A DNA stretch of 64,000 nucleotides from Candidatus Avispirillum faecium (GCA_904396155.1 CAJFOI010000048.1:30396-94395); one strand, 5' to 3'; counted from the first letter of the stretch, positions 47,953-57,569 are shown. Made by a program: numbers and translations. Notes: a model not told the origin generated them from the sequence alone.

Positions 47953-49765
47953 CATCCAGTTTGAGCACCGCCATGAACGCTTCAGGAGACACTTGCACGC
48001 TGCCCAGCTGGCGCATTTTTTTCTTCCCTTCCTTTTGCTTTTCCAAGAGTTTCTTCTTCCTGGTGATATCGCCCCCGTAGCACTTTGCCAGCACATCCTT
48101 GCGCATGGCCTTTACCGTCTCCCGGGCGATGATTTTCGAACCGATGGCCGCCTGAATCGGGATCTCAAACAGCTGTCTGGGAATGTTTTCCTTCAACTTC
48201 TCCGTAATTTTTCGGGCCCGGCCATACGCCTTATCCTTGTGAACAATGAACGTAAGCGCATCTACGACTTCCCCGTTGAGAAGAATATCCAGCTTCACCA
48301 GTTCGCTGGGCTCATACCCCTTTACTTCATAATCCAGAGACGCATACCCCTTGCTCCTGGACTTGAGTGCATCGAAGAAGTCATAGATGATTTCATTCAA
48401 AGGGAGCGTGTAGCGGAGCTCCACCCGCTGGGGATCCAGGTACTTCATATCCAGGTACACCCCTCTGCGGTCCTGACACAGATCCATGATGCCCCCTACA
48501 TATTCTGTAGGAGTAATAATGCTGGCCGAAACCACCGGCTCCGCGGCGGACTCGATCTCCTCCGGGGGCGGGAAATTGCTGGGGTTGTCGATCTGCAGGA
48601 CTGTACCGTCCCGTTTTGTGATCTCATAAATAACACTGGGCGCAGTGGTGATCAGATCCAGATTGAATTCCCGCTCCAGCCGCTCCTCGATGATTTCCAT
48701 ATGGAGCAGCCCCAAAAATCCGCATCGAAAGCCGAAGCCCAGCGCCGCCGATGTCTCCGGCTCAAAGGTGAGCGCCGCATCGTTCAGCCGCAGTTTCTCC
48801 AGGGCATCCTTGGTCTCGTTATATTTCGCCCCGTCCGCAGGATAGATCCCCGCATACACCATGGGCTGCACGCTTTTGAATCCAGGCAGTGCCTCGCTGC
48901 ACGGACGATCCGCGTGGGTGATCGTATCTCCCACACGGGTGTCGGAAACTGTTTTGATGGACGCGGTGATATACCCCACGTCTCCCGCCTGAAGACAATC
49001 CAGCTTTTGCATTCCAAAGGGCTCCAGCGCGCCCACTTCCGTCACCTCAAACTGCGCGCCGGTGCTCATGAGAAGGATCTTGTCCCCGGGACGCACTGTG
49101 CCGTCCATGACACGGATATACACCACGACGCCCAGATAGGAGTTGTACGCGGAATCAAAAATCAGGCACCGCAGGGGCGCATTTTCGTCTCCGGACGGAC
49201 AGGGGATCTGATGAATGATCGCGTCCATCACATCCTGAATATTCTGTCCCGTTTTTGCGGACACCGCGGGACACCCCTCGGCGGGGATTCCGATCACATC
49301 TTCAATTTCCTCCCGGCATTGATCCGGCATAGCGGAAGCAAGATCGATCTTATTGATCACCGGCACGATCTCCAGATCTGCGTCGACCGCCAGGTAGGCG
49401 TTTGCCAGTGTCTGCGCTTCAATGCCCTGGGTGGCATCTACGACCAAAAGTGCTCCCTCGCAGGCGTTCAGGGAACGGGACACCTCATAGTTAAAGTCCA
49501 CATGCCCGGGTGTGTCGATCAGATTCAGAGAATACGTCTCTCCGGACGGATCGGTATAATTGATGCGGACCGCTCTGGCCTTGATGGTAATTCCCCGCTC
49601 CCGCTCCAGATCCATGTCGTCCAGCAGCTGCTCCTCCATCTCCCGGGAGGAAACTGTATTGGAAAATTCCAGGATCCGATCGGCAAGGGTAGACTTGCCG
49701 TGATCGATATGGGCAATGATGGAAAAATTGCGGATGTGCTTCTGACGCTCTGAAATCTCTGCCAT
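47945..49765 (-). CDS. lepA: Elongation factor 4 (LepA)
   Basis: [67 protein letters not shown]-terminal [25 protein letters not shown]. Confidence 0.97.
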   Translation of the reverse strand: MAEISERQKHIRNFSIIAHIDHGKSTLADRILEFSNTVSSREMEEQLLDDMDLERERGITIKARAVRINYTDPSGETYSLNLIDTPGHVDFNYEVSRSLNACEGALLVVDATQGIEAQTLANAYLAVDADLEIVPVINKIDLASAMPDQCREEIEDVIGIPAEGCPAVSAKTGQNIQDVMDAIIHQIPCPSGDENAPLRCLIFDSAYNSYLGVVVYIRVMDGTVRPGDKILLMSTGAQFEVTEVGALEPFGMQKLDCLQAGDVGYITASIKTVSDTRVGDTITHADRPCSEALPGFKSVQPMVYAGIYPADGAKYNETKDALEKLRLNDAALTFEPETSAALGFGFRCGFLGLLHMEIIEERLEREFNLDLITTAPSVIYEITKRDGTVLQIDNPSNFPPPEEIESAAEPVVSASIITPTEYVGGIMDLCQDRRGVYLDMKYLDPQRVELRYTLPLNEIIYDFFDALKSRSKGYASLDYEVKGYEPSELVKLDILLNGEVVDALTFIVHKDKAYGRARKITEKLKENIPRQLFEIPIQAAIGSKIIARETVKAMRKDVLAKCYGGDITRKKKLLEKQKEGKKKMRQLGSVQVSPEAFMAVLKLDDE

Positions 49766-49938
49766 AAAAAATTGCTCCGACTGCACCGGGGCGCTCCTTT
49801 CCAAGGAAACGATCTACATTCTACAACAGCTTAAGTATACCATAAAAAAATCGCTATTGCTATTGTCTGCGACAAAAAAATGTGATAAAATGGCATTGTA
49901 TTACTGGATCCTATGATATATCGAGGTGTGGAACTGTT

Positions 49939-51465
49939 ATGCTGACCACTTCCTATTCCGCCAGTCTCCAGGGAATCGACGGCTACATCGTCACCGTAGA
50001 GTGCAACGCCAGCCAGGATATTCCGGTTTTTGACATTGTCGGTCTGCCGGACGCCGCCGTAAAAGAGGCAAAACAGCGGGTTCGTGCAGCGATGACCAAT
50101 AACGATTTTGACTTCCCGGATCTGTCGATCATCGTCAATTTAGCGCCCGCAGATATAAAAAAGGAAGGCTGTGCCTTCGACCTTGCCATCTTTGTGGCGA
50201 TCCTGCAGGCAGCCGGTACGATCCCGGAAGGCTGCGACCTTTCCAGCCGGTGTTTTATCGGAGAACTCTCCTTTTCCGGCGCGCTGCGGAGTGTGCCTGG
50301 GATCCTCTCCATGGTCATCGCCGCCAAGGAGGCGGGCTTTACGGAGGTATTCGTTCCAAAAAGCTGCGCCCCGGAAGCCGCTGCTGTGGACGGCATCGAC
50401 GTGTATGCCGTAGAGGACGCATCCCAGGTGGTGCATCATCTGCTGGCGTCCCAGCCTCTCTCTCCTTTTGTGGGAGCAAAGTACGACCTGGAAAGTTTCC
50501 TGCTTACCGACTGCAACTTTTCCGATGTAAAGGGACAGGAGCGAGCAAAGCGGGCCCTGGAGATCGCCGCGGCAGGCGGACACAACGTGCTGATGATCGG
50601 CCCTCCCGGCGCGGGAAAATCCATGCTGGCCAGACGCCTGCCGACCATTCTTCCCCCCATGTGTCTGGACGAGGCAATAGAGACCACCAAGATCCATTCC
50701 GTCGCCGGAATCCTGAAAGAAGGAACCTCCCTGGTATGCCAGCGCCCCTTCCGCAGTCCCCACCACACCATGAGCATTGCCTCTCTGGTGGGCGGCGGTG
50801 CCAGACCGAAACCGGGAGAGATCTCTGCCGCTCACAATGGAGTGCTGTTTTTAGACGAACTTCCCGAATTTCCCAAAAATGTCATCGAGGGACTTCGCCA
50901 GCCGCTGGAGGACGGACAAGTCACCATTGCCCGCGCCGCCGGCAGGATCACCTATCCCAGCCGCTTCATGCTGGTCTGCGCCATGAACCCCTGCAAATGC
51001 GGATATTTCGGATCTCCCAAACGCAAGTGCACCTGCCGCAAAGAGGAGATCCAAAGATACCGGGCAAAAATCAGCGGACCACTGCTGGACCGCATCGACA
51101 TCCAAATTGAAATCCCCGCGCTGGAGTACAGTGAGATCTCCAATCCCGCTCCGGCGGAGGATTCCGCCGATATCCGCCAGAGAGTCATCGCCGCAAGAGC
51201 GTTTGCGGCAGAGCGGTTTCAGGGTGCAGTTTCCTGCAACGCAAATATGAACGCCCAGCAGGTGCGCAAGTATTGTACAGTAGACGCCGCAGGAGACACC
51301 ATCTTAAAAAATGCCTTTGAAAAGCTGGGGATGTCCGCAAGGGGACACGACCGGGTGCTGAAGGTGGCGCGCACAATTGCAGATCTGGAGAAAAGTGAAA
51401 CCATCCGAGCGCCGCATATAGCGGAGGCAGTGCAGCTGCGCAGCCTGGACCGCAAGTATTTTTAA
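49939..51465 (+). CDS. comM: YifB/ComM-family Mg-chelatase-like AAA+ ATPase
   Basis: [97 protein letters not shown]. Confidence 0.94.
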   Translation: MLTTSYSASLQGIDGYIVTVECNASQDIPVFDIVGLPDAAVKEAKQRVRAAMTNNDFDFPDLSIIVNLAPADIKKEGCAFDLAIFVAILQAAGTIPEGCDLSSRCFIGELSFSGALRSVPGILSMVIAAKEAGFTEVFVPKSCAPEAAAVDGIDVYAVEDASQVVHHLLASQPLSPFVGAKYDLESFLLTDCNFSDVKGQERAKRALEIAAAGGHNVLMIGPPGAGKSMLARRLPTILPPMCLDEAIETTKIHSVAGILKEGTSLVCQRPFRSPHHTMSIASLVGGGARPKPGEISAAHNGVLFLDELPEFPKNVIEGLRQPLEDGQVTIARAAGRITYPSRFMLVCAMNPCKCGYFGSPKRKCTCRKEEIQRYRAKISGPLLDRIDIQIEIPALEYSEISNPAPAEDSADIRQRVIAARAFAAERFQGAVSCNANMNAQQVRKYCTVDAAGDTILKNAFEKLGMSARGHDRVLKVARTIADLEKSETIRAPHIAEAVQLRSLDRKYF

Positions 51466-51475
51466 GGAGACAAAC

Positions 51476-51907
51476 ATGCAGAATTTCAACCGGTATTTTC
51501 TGCCGGACAGGCGGATTTTCCTGGACAATGTACAGTACGAGACACTGCAAACCGCAGAAAAGGCAGAAAAGCGAAAACTGAATTGTAAAGATACCATTTT
51601 AGCCCAACGCAGCGACAAATGGGTGAAAATCAATTTCAACCGCACCTTGAGCTTCACGCCGGAGGGGGTATTTCGCCTGTCGGTGACATTCGGGGTGCTG
51701 CTGCCCTTCAATCCGGAGACAAAGGATGAAATCGACTGGAAGGAAGTGGATCTGGCAGGCGCATTCCGGGAAAACTGCAAGCCCCTGCTGGCCGCGCTCA
51801 TGTCCCGCACGTCCCTTCTGGTGGCGCAGATCACCTCCTCCGTAGGTCAAAATCCGCTGATCACGCCGGGCGCACCGCCGGCTGCCGAACCCGGGACGCC
51901 GTCCTGA
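51476..51907 (+). CDS. Hypothetical protein downstream of comM
   Basis: 143-aa ORF preceded by AAGGAG; no family recognised. Confidence 0.55.
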   Translation: MQNFNRYFLPDRRIFLDNVQYETLQTAEKAEKRKLNCKDTILAQRSDKWVKINFNRTLSFTPEGVFRLSVTFGVLLPFNPETKDEIDWKEVDLAGAFRENCKPLLAALMSRTSLLVAQITSSVGQNPLITPGAPPAAEPGTPS

Positions 51908-51938
51908 CAAGCCCGCAGAGCAGAAAGGAAAGCGCGCT

Positions 51939-52514
51939 TTGAAAAAACCTGTTCTAAAAATCCAATATGACTCCCCCGTGATCCTCACCTTTGCTCTTCT
52001 GGGCCTGCTGGCGCTGCTGCTGAACGGCTGGACGGACGGATGGACCAACGCCCATTTGTTCAGCGTATACCGCGCTCCCCTGACGGATCCCCTCACCTAT
52101 GTGCGTATGTTCTGCCACGTATTGGGACATGCCGACTGGGCGCATTTTTTCAGCAATATCTGTTTGATCCTGGTGCTGGGGCCGGTGGTAGAAAGTCGAT
52201 ACGGCAGCGGGAATCTGCTCATCTCCATGCTGATCACCGCACTGGTTTCGGGACTTGTATACTTTCTGTTTTTTCCGGGAAATGCGCTGCTTGGCGCATC
52301 GGGCATCGTCTTTCTGTTGATTTTTCTCTCCTCCATCTCCGGAATCCGAAGCGGCAGCATCCCCGTATCTCTGATCCTGGTGGCGATCGCCTACCTGGGG
52401 CGGGAAATCTATGATATGATTTTCGTCTCAGACAGCATATCCCAGCTGACCCACATCATCGGCGGCATATGCGGGATCGTGTGCGGCGCCGCCATGGCCC
52501 GAAAAAAACGATAA
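51939..52514 (+). CDS. Rhomboid family intramembrane serine protease
   Basis: ADWAHFFSNICLILVLGPVVESRYG, GASGIVFLLIFLSS (GxSG), TM His SQLTHIIGGICG; TTG start. Confidence 0.85.
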   Translation: MKKPVLKIQYDSPVILTFALLGLLALLLNGWTDGWTNAHLFSVYRAPLTDPLTYVRMFCHVLGHADWAHFFSNICLILVLGPVVESRYGSGNLLISMLITALVSGLVYFLFFPGNALLGASGIVFLLIFLSSISGIRSGSIPVSLILVAIAYLGREIYDMIFVSDSISQLTHIIGGICGIVCGAAMARKKR

Positions 52515-52608
52515 AATTTCGCAGAAGTAAAAGATCCTCCCCAAGGCGGGTGCGCCACAGAGATTAAACCGTAATAGAATTGTACGGCACCTTCAAGTGG
52601 CAAGAATT

Positions 52609-52651
52609 GAGCCCCCAGATATGGAAAAACACCATATCTGGGGGCTCTTTT
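52609..52651 (+). terminator. Strong terminator closing the core block before the retron/R-M island
   Basis: GAGCCCCCAGATATGG-aaaaaca-CCATATCTGGGGGCTC-TTTTT, 16-bp perfect stem. Confidence 0.85.
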
Positions 52652-52661
52652 TGTACATATC

Positions 52662-52690
52662 TTGAGTTTTATATAATTTTATGCTATACT
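52662..52690 (+). promoter_or_regulatory. Promoter of the retron-like ncRNA/RT operon
   Basis: TTGAGT (52662-52667), 17-bp spacer, TATACT (52685-52690). Confidence 0.75.
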
Positions 52691-52696
52691 ATTTGA

Positions 52697-52910
52697 GTCA
52701 GTACGAGCAGTCAGATCAGACTTCGTATGGTTCGCGGCAACGCGGGCGGCATCGTGCTCTCGGGCATGGATGCATTTGTTTGCGGCACATACTCCCCGAT
52801 ATACACGTCATACACCTACACTATCACACCCGTATTAGGTCGTGAATGAGTATGTAGATGTGTACCTGTATGAGATGTAATAGTGTCGAGACGTATATGG
52901 TTTGGGAAGT
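52697..52910 (+). ncRNA. Candidate retron msr-msd non-coding RNA
   Basis: Three consecutive hairpins (52702-52727; 52733-52744 CGCG-GCAA-CGCG; 52749-52773) then a long imperfect stem (ATATACACGTC 52799-52809 / GACGTATAT 52890-52898, extended by ACTCCC/GGGAAGT), directly upstream of a retron-like RT. a1/a2 repeats not confidently identified. Confidence 0.6.
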
Positions 52911-52953
52911 CGGATTTGTGCTGGTGCGAAACGTGATACACGGCTGCATAGTT

Positions 52954-53016
52954 CCTTTGTTATTGGCGGGACGGGAAGTCCCCTCAGCTGCAGATGAGGG
53001 CCAATAATAACAAAGG
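52954..53016 (+). promoter_or_regulatory. Three-way-junction RNA element overlapping the Shine-Dalgarno of the small TM ORF
   Basis: CCTTTGTTATT(GGC) 52954-52967 pairs with (GCC)AATAACAAAGG 53000-53016. Inner hairpins GGGAC-gggaa-GTCCC and CTCA-gctgcaga-TGAG. The 3' arm ends in AAAGG of AAAGGAGGT. Confidence 0.55.
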
Positions 53017-53026
53017 AGGTGAGTTC

Positions 53027-53245
53027 GTGAAAAAGGCGGACAACCCTGTTGTCATTGTTAATGGCAACAACAACGACGTGGAAGTCAAGGTCATCGTTAC
53101 CGAGACTCCCTCAAAAACCCCTGCTGCTATCGTGATCGCTATTGCTGTGATCGTGGTAGTAGCCGTACTGGCTGTATCACTTTGCTGTCCTGAATTGCTT
53201 GCTGATTTTGTCCGTTGGATTGTCAGCGTAGCAGTTGGTAGCTAA
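53027..53245 (+). CDS. Small single-pass transmembrane protein, candidate retron-associated component
   Basis: AAAGGAGGT then GTG; MKKADNPVVIVNGNNNDVEVKVIVTETPSKTPAAIVIAIAVIVVVAVLAVSLCCPELLADFVRWIVSVAVGS. Confidence 0.7.
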   Translation: MKKADNPVVIVNGNNNDVEVKVIVTETPSKTPAAIVIAIAVIVVVAVLAVSLCCPELLADFVRWIVSVAVGS

Positions 53246-53276
53246 CACCAGCACATTTTTTAAGAATTGAGGTGTA

Positions 53277-54269
53277 ATGCCTTTGACATATACGGATTGT
53301 CCCCTGTATGGACTCAAATCAAAGAAAATGCTGAGACGCTTACTGCGTATTGAGGACAGCAAATTTTTGAAGCAGGATTACGTTGCTTCAATGGTTTCCC
53401 CTTACATAGATAAAAAAGGGAAACCTCGTCTAATAGAACCACCACGCGAAGAATTGAAAATAATTCAAAAACGGATCAAACAGATGCTGGGGCAGATTAT
53501 AGTGCCCAGCAATGTCTTTTCTGGAATAAAAGGCCGTTCCTATGCAGACAACGCGGTGATGCACACCGGCGAAAAACGAAGGAATTTATTCAAAATCGAT
53601 TTAACCGCATTCTTTCCGTCGATTAGCAGAGAAACGGTTTATCGCTTTTTCTATGAAGATTTATGTTGCTCACCCGATGTGGCAGAAATTCTTACAAATT
53701 TTGCAACTATCGACCTTGCCAAATCACAGTCAAATTGTCTGGATGAGATATATGGTTTCTTGGATTCGAAAGGCGTTTCGTGTAAGAATCATCTGATATC
53801 TGGAGCGCCTACCAGTCAGATTATGTCCTATCTTGTGAACTATCAGATGTTTGACGAAATGCAAAAGGTTGCTGATGAAAACAACGCAGTTATGACGGTT
53901 TACGTGGACGATGTGACTTTTTCCTCAGAAAACCGCATATCGAAAGATTTTAGAGACAGAATCGTTTCCATAGTTCGAAAACATGGTTATCATATATCCA
54001 AATCCAAAGTCAAAAAATACACAAAATTATATCCCAAGTTAGTTACAGGAGTCGTTATCGATTCGGAAGGCAAGCCAGTAATCAGAAATAGCATGCGCGA
54101 AAAGATTATTAAAGAGCATGATTACTTGCGTGAACATCCCGATGATACAGAGTCGCGCCAACGCTTAAGAGGCTTGTTGACCGCTGCGCGGCAGGTGACC
54201 AAACACGCATTTCCAACAATATATAAATTTGCATGCGATCAAGAGAAATATGGAGGAGCGCCATTATGA
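53277..54269 (+). CDS. Retron-type reverse transcriptase
   Basis: KPRLIEPPREELKIIQKRIKQML, FKIDLTAFFPSISRETVYRFF, ISGAPTSQIMSYLVNYQMFDEM, YVDDVTFSS, and retron-like VTG region PKLVTGVVIDSEGKPVIRN. Confidence 0.88.
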   Translation: MPLTYTDCPLYGLKSKKMLRRLLRIEDSKFLKQDYVASMVSPYIDKKGKPRLIEPPREELKIIQKRIKQMLGQIIVPSNVFSGIKGRSYADNAVMHTGEKRRNLFKIDLTAFFPSISRETVYRFFYEDLCCSPDVAEILTNFATIDLAKSQSNCLDEIYGFLDSKGVSCKNHLISGAPTSQIMSYLVNYQMFDEMQKVADENNAVMTVYVDDVTFSSENRISKDFRDRIVSIVRKHGYHISKSKVKKYTKLYPKLVTGVVIDSEGKPVIRNSMREKIIKEHDYLREHPDDTESRQRLRGLLTAARQVTKHAFPTIYKFACDQEKYGGAPL

Positions 54270-54856
54270 ATTTCACGATAAAAAACGAACAAATCGAGCA
54301 ATTTAACGAGAGCGAAAGCTATTCGTTTCCAAAATACACTTCACAGCTCATCAACTGGGCAAATCAAAACGCGCAAGGAACACGTCCTGTTGTTGTAGGA
54401 CAGATGTCAGAACTGTTTCCAGAGTTTATGGCATCAACGTCCGATATAACTATCGACGCATGGAAGGAGTGGTATCTCGAACGATATCCAGATGCCTTCG
54501 ATAAAGCAACCCAGAAAATTTATTCTCAGGTGCAGAATTTAAGAGAAGCAATTCAATACATAGACGAGGAAATGGTAAAACACTGGGTCATGGATCTCGT
54601 AATCGATAAAACTTTCAATGGCCTATATGTTCAAAAATCTATTCTCGCAGCATTGGCACAAAAGACTGGTAAAGCATACAGACTGGCAACCCCCTCGGAA
54701 GAATCCAAAGGTATCGATGGATTTGTTGGAAGCGTTCCTTACTCCATCAAACCCGATACTTACAAAACAATGGGAAGATTATCGGAAACTATCGATGTTA
54801 AGATGATTTACTACACTAAAACCAAAACAGGATTAAAGGTTGAAGTGGAGGATTAA
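54266..54856 (+). CDS. MjaI-family type II restriction endonuclease (predicted CTAG-like specificity unverified)
   Basis: FPKYTSQLINWANQNAQGTRPVVVGQMSELFPEF, WKEWYLERYPDAFDKATQKIY, RLATPSEESKGIDGFVGSVPYSIKPDTYK. ATG overlaps the RT stop as ATGA. Confidence 0.75.
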   Translation: MNFTIKNEQIEQFNESESYSFPKYTSQLINWANQNAQGTRPVVVGQMSELFPEFMASTSDITIDAWKEWYLERYPDAFDKATQKIYSQVQNLREAIQYIDEEMVKHWVMDLVIDKTFNGLYVQKSILAALAQKTGKAYRLATPSEESKGIDGFVGSVPYSIKPDTYKTMGRLSETIDVKMIYYTKTKTGLKVEVED

Positions 54857-54859
54857 CAA

Positions 54860-55459
54860 ATGCCAAGCGAAAGAGTCATGAATAAATACTACAACGAAGG
54901 AGCGTTTAATCACCCCCATCGTATTGGATATATGATGAGCATGATTCGCCAGCTGCGGCCGTTGACGATAGATGAATGGAAAACATGGTACTTTTCAAAT
55001 GTGCATGACGAGGACTTTTTACATCAGTTAGCTGTAGAAATGAATAGTACTATTCCTTCTTCGTATGGAGTGACTGTAGAAGAATGTGAAGATTACATAT
55101 ATGATGTTATGTTCCGAAGAACATTTCAAGGATACGACAAAGAAAATCAAGCATTAGCTCTTTTACGCGATGTTATTGACCCGTCGGTAGAAGAAGCGCC
55201 TAAGGAATGGGACACGGAGTATTTTATAGACTTTTACCTTCACGATGCCAGTGGTAATCTCATAGGAATACAATTGAAACCCGATACATTCTATTATGGT
55301 CACTATCAATACGTTGTTGACATACAAGGAAAGATGCGACGTTTCCGTAATGATTTCAACGCTAATGCATTTGTGCTAAAATACATATCCAATAGTAGCA
55401 GCGGCAAAATTGAATTTGAAAATCCAGAGGTAATCTCCGAGATTAAAAGCCTACTATAA
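54860..55459 (+). CDS. Second MjaI-like restriction endonuclease paralog
   Basis: Shared layout with the previous ORF: LTIDEWKTWYF, RRTFQGYDKENQALALL, EWDTEYFIDFYLHDASGNLIGIQLKPDTFYYG. Confidence 0.6.
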   Translation: MPSERVMNKYYNEGAFNHPHRIGYMMSMIRQLRPLTIDEWKTWYFSNVHDEDFLHQLAVEMNSTIPSSYGVTVEECEDYIYDVMFRRTFQGYDKENQALALLRDVIDPSVEEAPKEWDTEYFIDFYLHDASGNLIGIQLKPDTFYYGHYQYVVDIQGKMRRFRNDFNANAFVLKYISNSSSGKIEFENPEVISEIKSLL

Positions 55460-55479
55460 TAGACATCACGCTTAAAATT

Positions 55480-55517
55480 AAAGCAGCAGAGCACGACGAA
55501 TTATGCTCTGCTGCTTT
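55480..55517. terminator. Bidirectional terminator between the REase and MTase convergent genes
   Basis: AAAGCAGCAGAGCA-cgacgaatta-TGCTCTGCTGCTTT. Confidence 0.8.
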
Positions 55518-55520
55518 TAA

Positions 55521-56555
55521 TTATTGGTAGGTACAGGTAACAACATTTCCGTCAGCAGAAACATCAGCTACATGCTCAATTTGAATTTCCATTTCCTGTT
55601 TTGTTTTCACCTTGAAATCGTGGTGAACATTCAGGTAACATTTATCCTGTTTTTCGGACGGAAGTCCATCAACAAAAGAGCGATGTTTCATTAAACGATC
55701 ATCAATGATAGCGTTTAGCTGCATCGGTGATTTTTTAATATTTTCAATCGCAAGAGCAGCTATTCCTGCATCAATTTCGATGCCAATACTATTTCTGTTG
55801 GAAACCATACAAGCCAGATTAGTAGTGCCAAGTCCAACGAAGGGATCAAGAACGGTATCACCTTCTGCAGAATACATATTAACCAAACGGAAAGGAATTT
55901 CAAAAGGATAAGAGGCATTTCTATCACGTGTTATGCTGGATGCCGCAATAACCTGATTTGTTCCCTTGACTTCCCATAAATCAGAAAACCATACATTACG
56001 TTCTTCCCAAAAGTATGCGCTTTTTTGGCGTAGTTTTCGAGAAGCGCCAGAGAAAGCTCGTTTGCCTCCTTTTCGGAAAACCAAAATGTATTCATGTTCA
56101 TACGTCACATATGCGCCAGCAGGATACATGCCAGACCCCATAAACTTGTTTGGAGAATTGGATGGCTTTCTCCAATGAATATCTGGCAATACGCTGTAGC
56201 CAAGAGCTTGAAAAAAATTGATAATGTATGCGTGATTAGGATACATTTGGAAATTACCGTTGAGCGTTCTTGTGGCATCTCCAATATTAACGCAAACAAA
56301 ACCATTATCCATAAGAACACGATCGCATTCTTTCCAAACACGATTCAATATTTCGTGCATTTTAGTAAAAGCTGCAAAACCGTGTCCCTCATTTAAATCA
56401 TATGTGATAGAAGGATCTTCGTCGCAAAACAAGGAGTCCCACATCTCGATCATTGGGTACGGAGGTGACGTAACAACCAGATTGACCGAAGCGTCAGGGA
56501 CAGAAGTTAACTCAGCGCTATTAGCATTTATTATTTTATGAGTTGTCATTTTCAC
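55521..56555 (-). CDS. Site-specific DNA methyltransferase, SPPY type (probably N4-cytosine)
   Basis: VNLVVTSPPYPMIEMWDSLF catalytic motif; AdoMet motif EGDTVLDPFVGLGTTNLACMVSNRNSIGIEID; start probably MTTHK a few codons in. Confidence 0.85.
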   Translation of the reverse strand: MKMTTHKIINANSAELTSVPDASVNLVVTSPPYPMIEMWDSLFCDEDPSITYDLNEGHGFAAFTKMHEILNRVWKECDRVLMDNGFVCVNIGDATRTLNGNFQMYPNHAYIINFFQALGYSVLPDIHWRKPSNSPNKFMGSGMYPAGAYVTYEHEYILVFRKGGKRAFSGASRKLRQKSAYFWEERNVWFSDLWEVKGTNQVIAASSITRDRNASYPFEIPFRLVNMYSAEGDTVLDPFVGLGTTNLACMVSNRNSIGIEIDAGIAALAIENIKKSPMQLNAIIDDRLMKHRSFVDGLPSEKQDKCYLNVHHDFKVKTKQEMEIQIEHVADVSADGNVVTCTYQ

Positions 56556-56766
56556 TCACCTCACCGTTTCTAATTAATTCAACAACATCCTCTATATCAC
56601 AATCAAGCGCACAACAAATTTTCTCTAATGTCTCTAACGATACGGTTTCGTTGCGTCCGAGCTTTGCGACGGCGTTCGTACTTATACCGGCAGCATCACG
56701 CAATTGAGATTTATTCATGCCCTTGTCGATTAATAATTTCCACAATCGGGAATAACTAACAGCCAT
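56536..56766 (-). CDS. XRE-family HTH regulator, candidate R-M controller protein
   Basis: SYSRLWKLLIDKGMNKSQLRDAAGISTNAVAKLGRNETVSLETLEKICCALDCDIEDVVELI; overlaps the MTase start. Confidence 0.85.
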   Translation of the reverse strand: MAVSYSRLWKLLIDKGMNKSQLRDAAGISTNAVAKLGRNETVSLETLEKICCALDCDIEDVVELIRNGEVSENDNS

Positions 56767-56805
56767 ACATAGCCCCCTGATGTTTTTTATAAGTATATCA
56801 TACTT

Positions 56806-56841
56806 CTTGATAAATATCAAGATTTACTTGATGTTTATCAA
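56806..56841. promoter_or_regulatory. Candidate tandem operators for the XRE regulator
   Basis: CTTGATAAATATCAAG (7-bp arms) and TTGATGTTTATCAA (5-bp arms), 6 bp apart, just upstream of the regulator gene. Confidence 0.6.
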
Positions 56842-56948
56842 CGATTTTGTTTGAATATGTTTTGTTTGCTAATTCTCGGTTGTTTCGCTGGACTTTCGCG
56901 ATTCTTTCTGGCTTAATTGTCCTGCCAAAAAGGCAGGAGGTAATACAT

Positions 56949-57260
56949 ATGACAATCGAACAGGCGCAGAGAGATTTCGATGAGCTGATCGCAAAGAACG
57001 GCTTCACCCTTGCAGGACGCACCAGCGATACCGGCAACCCTATCTACCACAGAGTGTGGAAAAAGACGGTGCAGGTCGCATGGCATGGTGAGCAGGAGGA
57101 AACGCTGGAAGCAAGAATCCTTTTGAGCTACGGGTACCCGCTGGTGACAATCAAGCGCAATGGCAGACAGGATCCCAAATTCATCCGCGACTACAGCAGC
57201 CCCAAAAGAGCAATGAACGCCATCCGTGAAATTGTAAAGTTCGCTGGCTTCGAGTGGTAA
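56949..57260 (+). CDS. Hypothetical protein of the mobile element
   Basis: GGCAGGAGG then ATG; MTIEQAQRDFDELIAKNGFTLAGRTSDTGNPIYHRVWKK. Confidence 0.65.
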   Translation: MTIEQAQRDFDELIAKNGFTLAGRTSDTGNPIYHRVWKKTVQVAWHGEQEETLEARILLSYGYPLVTIKRNGRQDPKFIRDYSSPKRAMNAIREIVKFAGFEW

Positions 57261-57272
57261 GGGGGTGACAAA

Positions 57273-57569
57273 GTGCGGAGCATCATAGAAGAACTGTACT
57301 ACGGCAACGTCACCCCGTGCGATCGGGACATCGTCAAAGGCGGCACATATTCACATCTGCTGCATTTGGTAACGCGCAATGAGGATGATTTAACGCAAAC
57401 GTTGACGCAGGCGCAGCAGGAGACCTTTGAGAAGTTCAAGGACTGCGCATCGGAGCTGAACGATGCCAACGAGATGACGTCCTTCACGCTGGGATTCAAG
57501 CTTGGCATGCGGCTGGCGCTGGAGGCCATGATCAGCACCAGCGACATTACAGAACCCAAAATGTACTAA
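57273..57569 (+). CDS. DUF6809-like small protein
   Basis: MRSIIEELYYGNVTPCDRDIVKGGTYSHLLHLV...FTLGFKLGMRLALEAM. Confidence 0.65.
   Translation: MRSIIEELYYGNVTPCDRDIVKGGTYSHLLHLVTRNEDDLTQTLTQAQQETFEKFKDCASELNDANEMTSFTLGFKLGMRLALEAMISTSDITEPKMY

Noticed and set aside
47753-49753. 666-aa plus-strand ORF opposite lepA/dusB
   Set aside because: Shadow ORF of lepA; no coherent domain, no RBS, overlaps two certain genes.
53277-54269. Group II intron or diversity-generating retroelement RT
   Set aside because: No maturase domain, no TR/VR pair or variable protein seen nearby; the VTG region and upstream structured RNA fit a retron better.
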